Assembly (NCBI RefSeq): GCF_950295315.1
Contig: NC_080171.1
Coordinates: 115,687,064 to 115,751,063 of the forward strand
DNA from: Erinaceus europaeus
Taxonomy: Eukaryota; Chordata; Mammalia; Eulipotyphla; Erinaceidae
Length of the DNA: 64,000 nucleotides
Direction of reading: 5' to 3'
The stretch's first letter is position 1. The number at the start of each line of letters is the position of its first letter. The notes below the pieces were generated by a model that saw only the letters and a list, made by a program, of their open reading frames with translations, was not told where the DNA came from and did no database searches. Positions 63,190-64,000 of this stretch are shown here, in pieces. The position numbers and the translations under genes were made by a program.

Positions 63190-64000
63190 GTTCCCTGGGC
63201 AGATGACCTCACCAATGTATCCTGGAACTCCAACTCCAAAGAGCCCTACCCAACTAGGGAAAGATACAGACAAACTGGGGGTATGGATCAACCTGTCAAT
63301 CAATGCCCATGTCCAGCAGAGAAGCTATTACAGAAGCCAGAACTCCCACCTTCTGAACCCCAGAAAGAATTTTGGTCCAGAGCTCAGGCGGTAGCGCCGC
63401 AGGTTAAGCGCACGTGGCGCAAAGCGCAAGGACCGGCATGAGATTCCTGGTTCGAGCCCTCAGCTACCAACCTGCCTGGGAGTGGCTTCACAGGCGGTGA
63501 AGCAGGTCTGCGGGTATCTATCTTTCTCTTCCCATCTCTGTCTTCCCCTCCTCTCTCCATTTCTCTGTCCTATCCAACAACGACGACATCAACAGCAATA
63601 ATAACTACAACAACAATAAAAACAACAAGGACAACAAAAAGGAAATAAATAAATAAATATTTAAAATTTAAAAAAAGAATTTTGGTCCAGACTCCCAGCA
63701 GAGGAGACATGATATGAAAAGATGACCAAAGGGCTCTGAAACCTAATTCCATCAGGACCCAGAAAGAGAAGAGGAAAAAAGAAATGACATTCAGAAGTAG
63801 TAATAGGTGTAGGTGTGACTTGGAAGACAAAACCATGGGGGCAGGGAAATGGGCAAATATCTACAAAGACAGACAGGTAGCTGTAGAAATCATAGCTAAC
63901 CCATATCTGCAATGTTGGAGGAATTGCTGTGACTGACAATGGAGGGAATGGAGATAAAGAACTCTGGTGGAAGTAGGGCAGCAAAGTAAAAACCCAGTGG
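63190..64000 (+). mobile_element. LINE-1-type 3' end, split by a SINE, runs off the window
   Basis: TTCCCTGGGCAGATGACCTC, AGAAGCTATTACAGAAGCCA, then after the SINE GACTCCCAGCAGAGGAGACA, AGATGACCAAAGGGCTCTGA and GAGGAATTGCTGTGACTGAC. It matches 7364-8585. The terminus lies beyond 64000. Confidence 0.8.
63381..63673 (+). mobile_element. tRNA-derived SINE, type A short form, inside L1
   Basis: Head AGGCGGTAGCGCCGCAGGTT, GGTTCGAGCCCTCAG, end AACAAAAAGGAAATAAATAA. Flanked by AAAGAATTTTGGTCCAG at 63364-63380 and 63674-63690, a 17-bp TSD. Confidence 0.96.

Overview
This 64-kb window is vertebrate, specifically mammalian, nuclear DNA. I found no supportable host protein-coding exon, rRNA gene or functional tRNA gene. 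The open frames are short, and the longer ones run across repeats. The DNA is AT-rich, CpG-poor and packed with retroposons. Four things point to a hedgehog (Erinaceidae, probably Erinaceus): (i) dozens of copies of tRNA-derived SINEs whose heads read like GTAGCGCAGCGGGTTAAGCG or GTGGTGCACCTGGTTGAGC and whose bodies contain CACCTGCAGGGG...GGTGAAGCAGG, which match my memory of the hedgehog ERI SINEs; (ii) LINE-1 ORF2 and 3' ends; (iii) an old MaLR-type LTR and an ancient L1 3' end shared by placental mammals; (iv) no sign of primate Alu, rodent B1/B2 or carnivore SINEs. The species call is inference from repeat identity.

SINE types used below. Type A (about 280-340 bp): head GTAGCGCAGCGGGTTAAGCG, B box GGTTCGAGCCC, a pyrimidine tract ending near CTGTCCTATCCAACAA, an AAC/AAT-rich stretch, and in long copies a 3' block from GCCTCCAGG to CCTGGAGGC plus an A tail. 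Type B (about 200-220 bp): head GTGGTGCACCTGGTTGAGC, same core, ending CTATCCAATAAATAAATAAA. Type C (about 160 bp): head GGGGAGACAGCATAATGGTT, then CCAGCACCACCATAAGCCAG. Type D (about 130 bp): head GGTGGCGCAGTGGATAAAGC, then CTGGCAGCAC. Type E: older, diverged copies containing TGCCATGTGC or ACCCAGGT and ending TTTCTAACTGAAA. Target-site duplications (TSDs) were read directly for many copies.

Layout. 1-7 kb: mostly unique DNA with SINEs, one L1 3' unit (3200-4140) and a minus-strand MaLR LTR (6425-6760). 7-18 kb: L1 3' units in both orientations with nested SINEs, and a head-to-head SINE pair (14176-14840). 18-21 kb: the longest L1 copy (ORF2 to 3' end). 21-28 kb: unique DNA and SINEs, and at 25.66-26.46 kb a CpG-rich piece of a different, non-L1 LINE that keeps the C-terminus of its reverse-transcriptase protein. 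28.9-31.1 kb: an L1 inserted into an L1. 33.8-35.3 kb: five SINEs in one orientation. 38-41 kb: two more L1 ends. 44.5-49.3 kb: two solo LTRs, each with 6-bp TSDs, a ten-copy 32/33-bp minisatellite (45427-45750) and a repeat-poor stretch (46.5-48.5 kb). 49-64 kb: a diverged L1 3' end, many SINEs, and a final L1 3' unit running off the window.

There is no operon or gene network here. The biology is retroposition: L1 supplies the machinery, the tRNA-derived SINEs are its passengers, and repeated nesting records their relative ages. The most unusual items are the non-L1 reverse-transcriptase remnant, the two solo LTRs, the minisatellite with a trimeric higher-order pattern, and two different SINEs inserted at the same site of two L1 copies.
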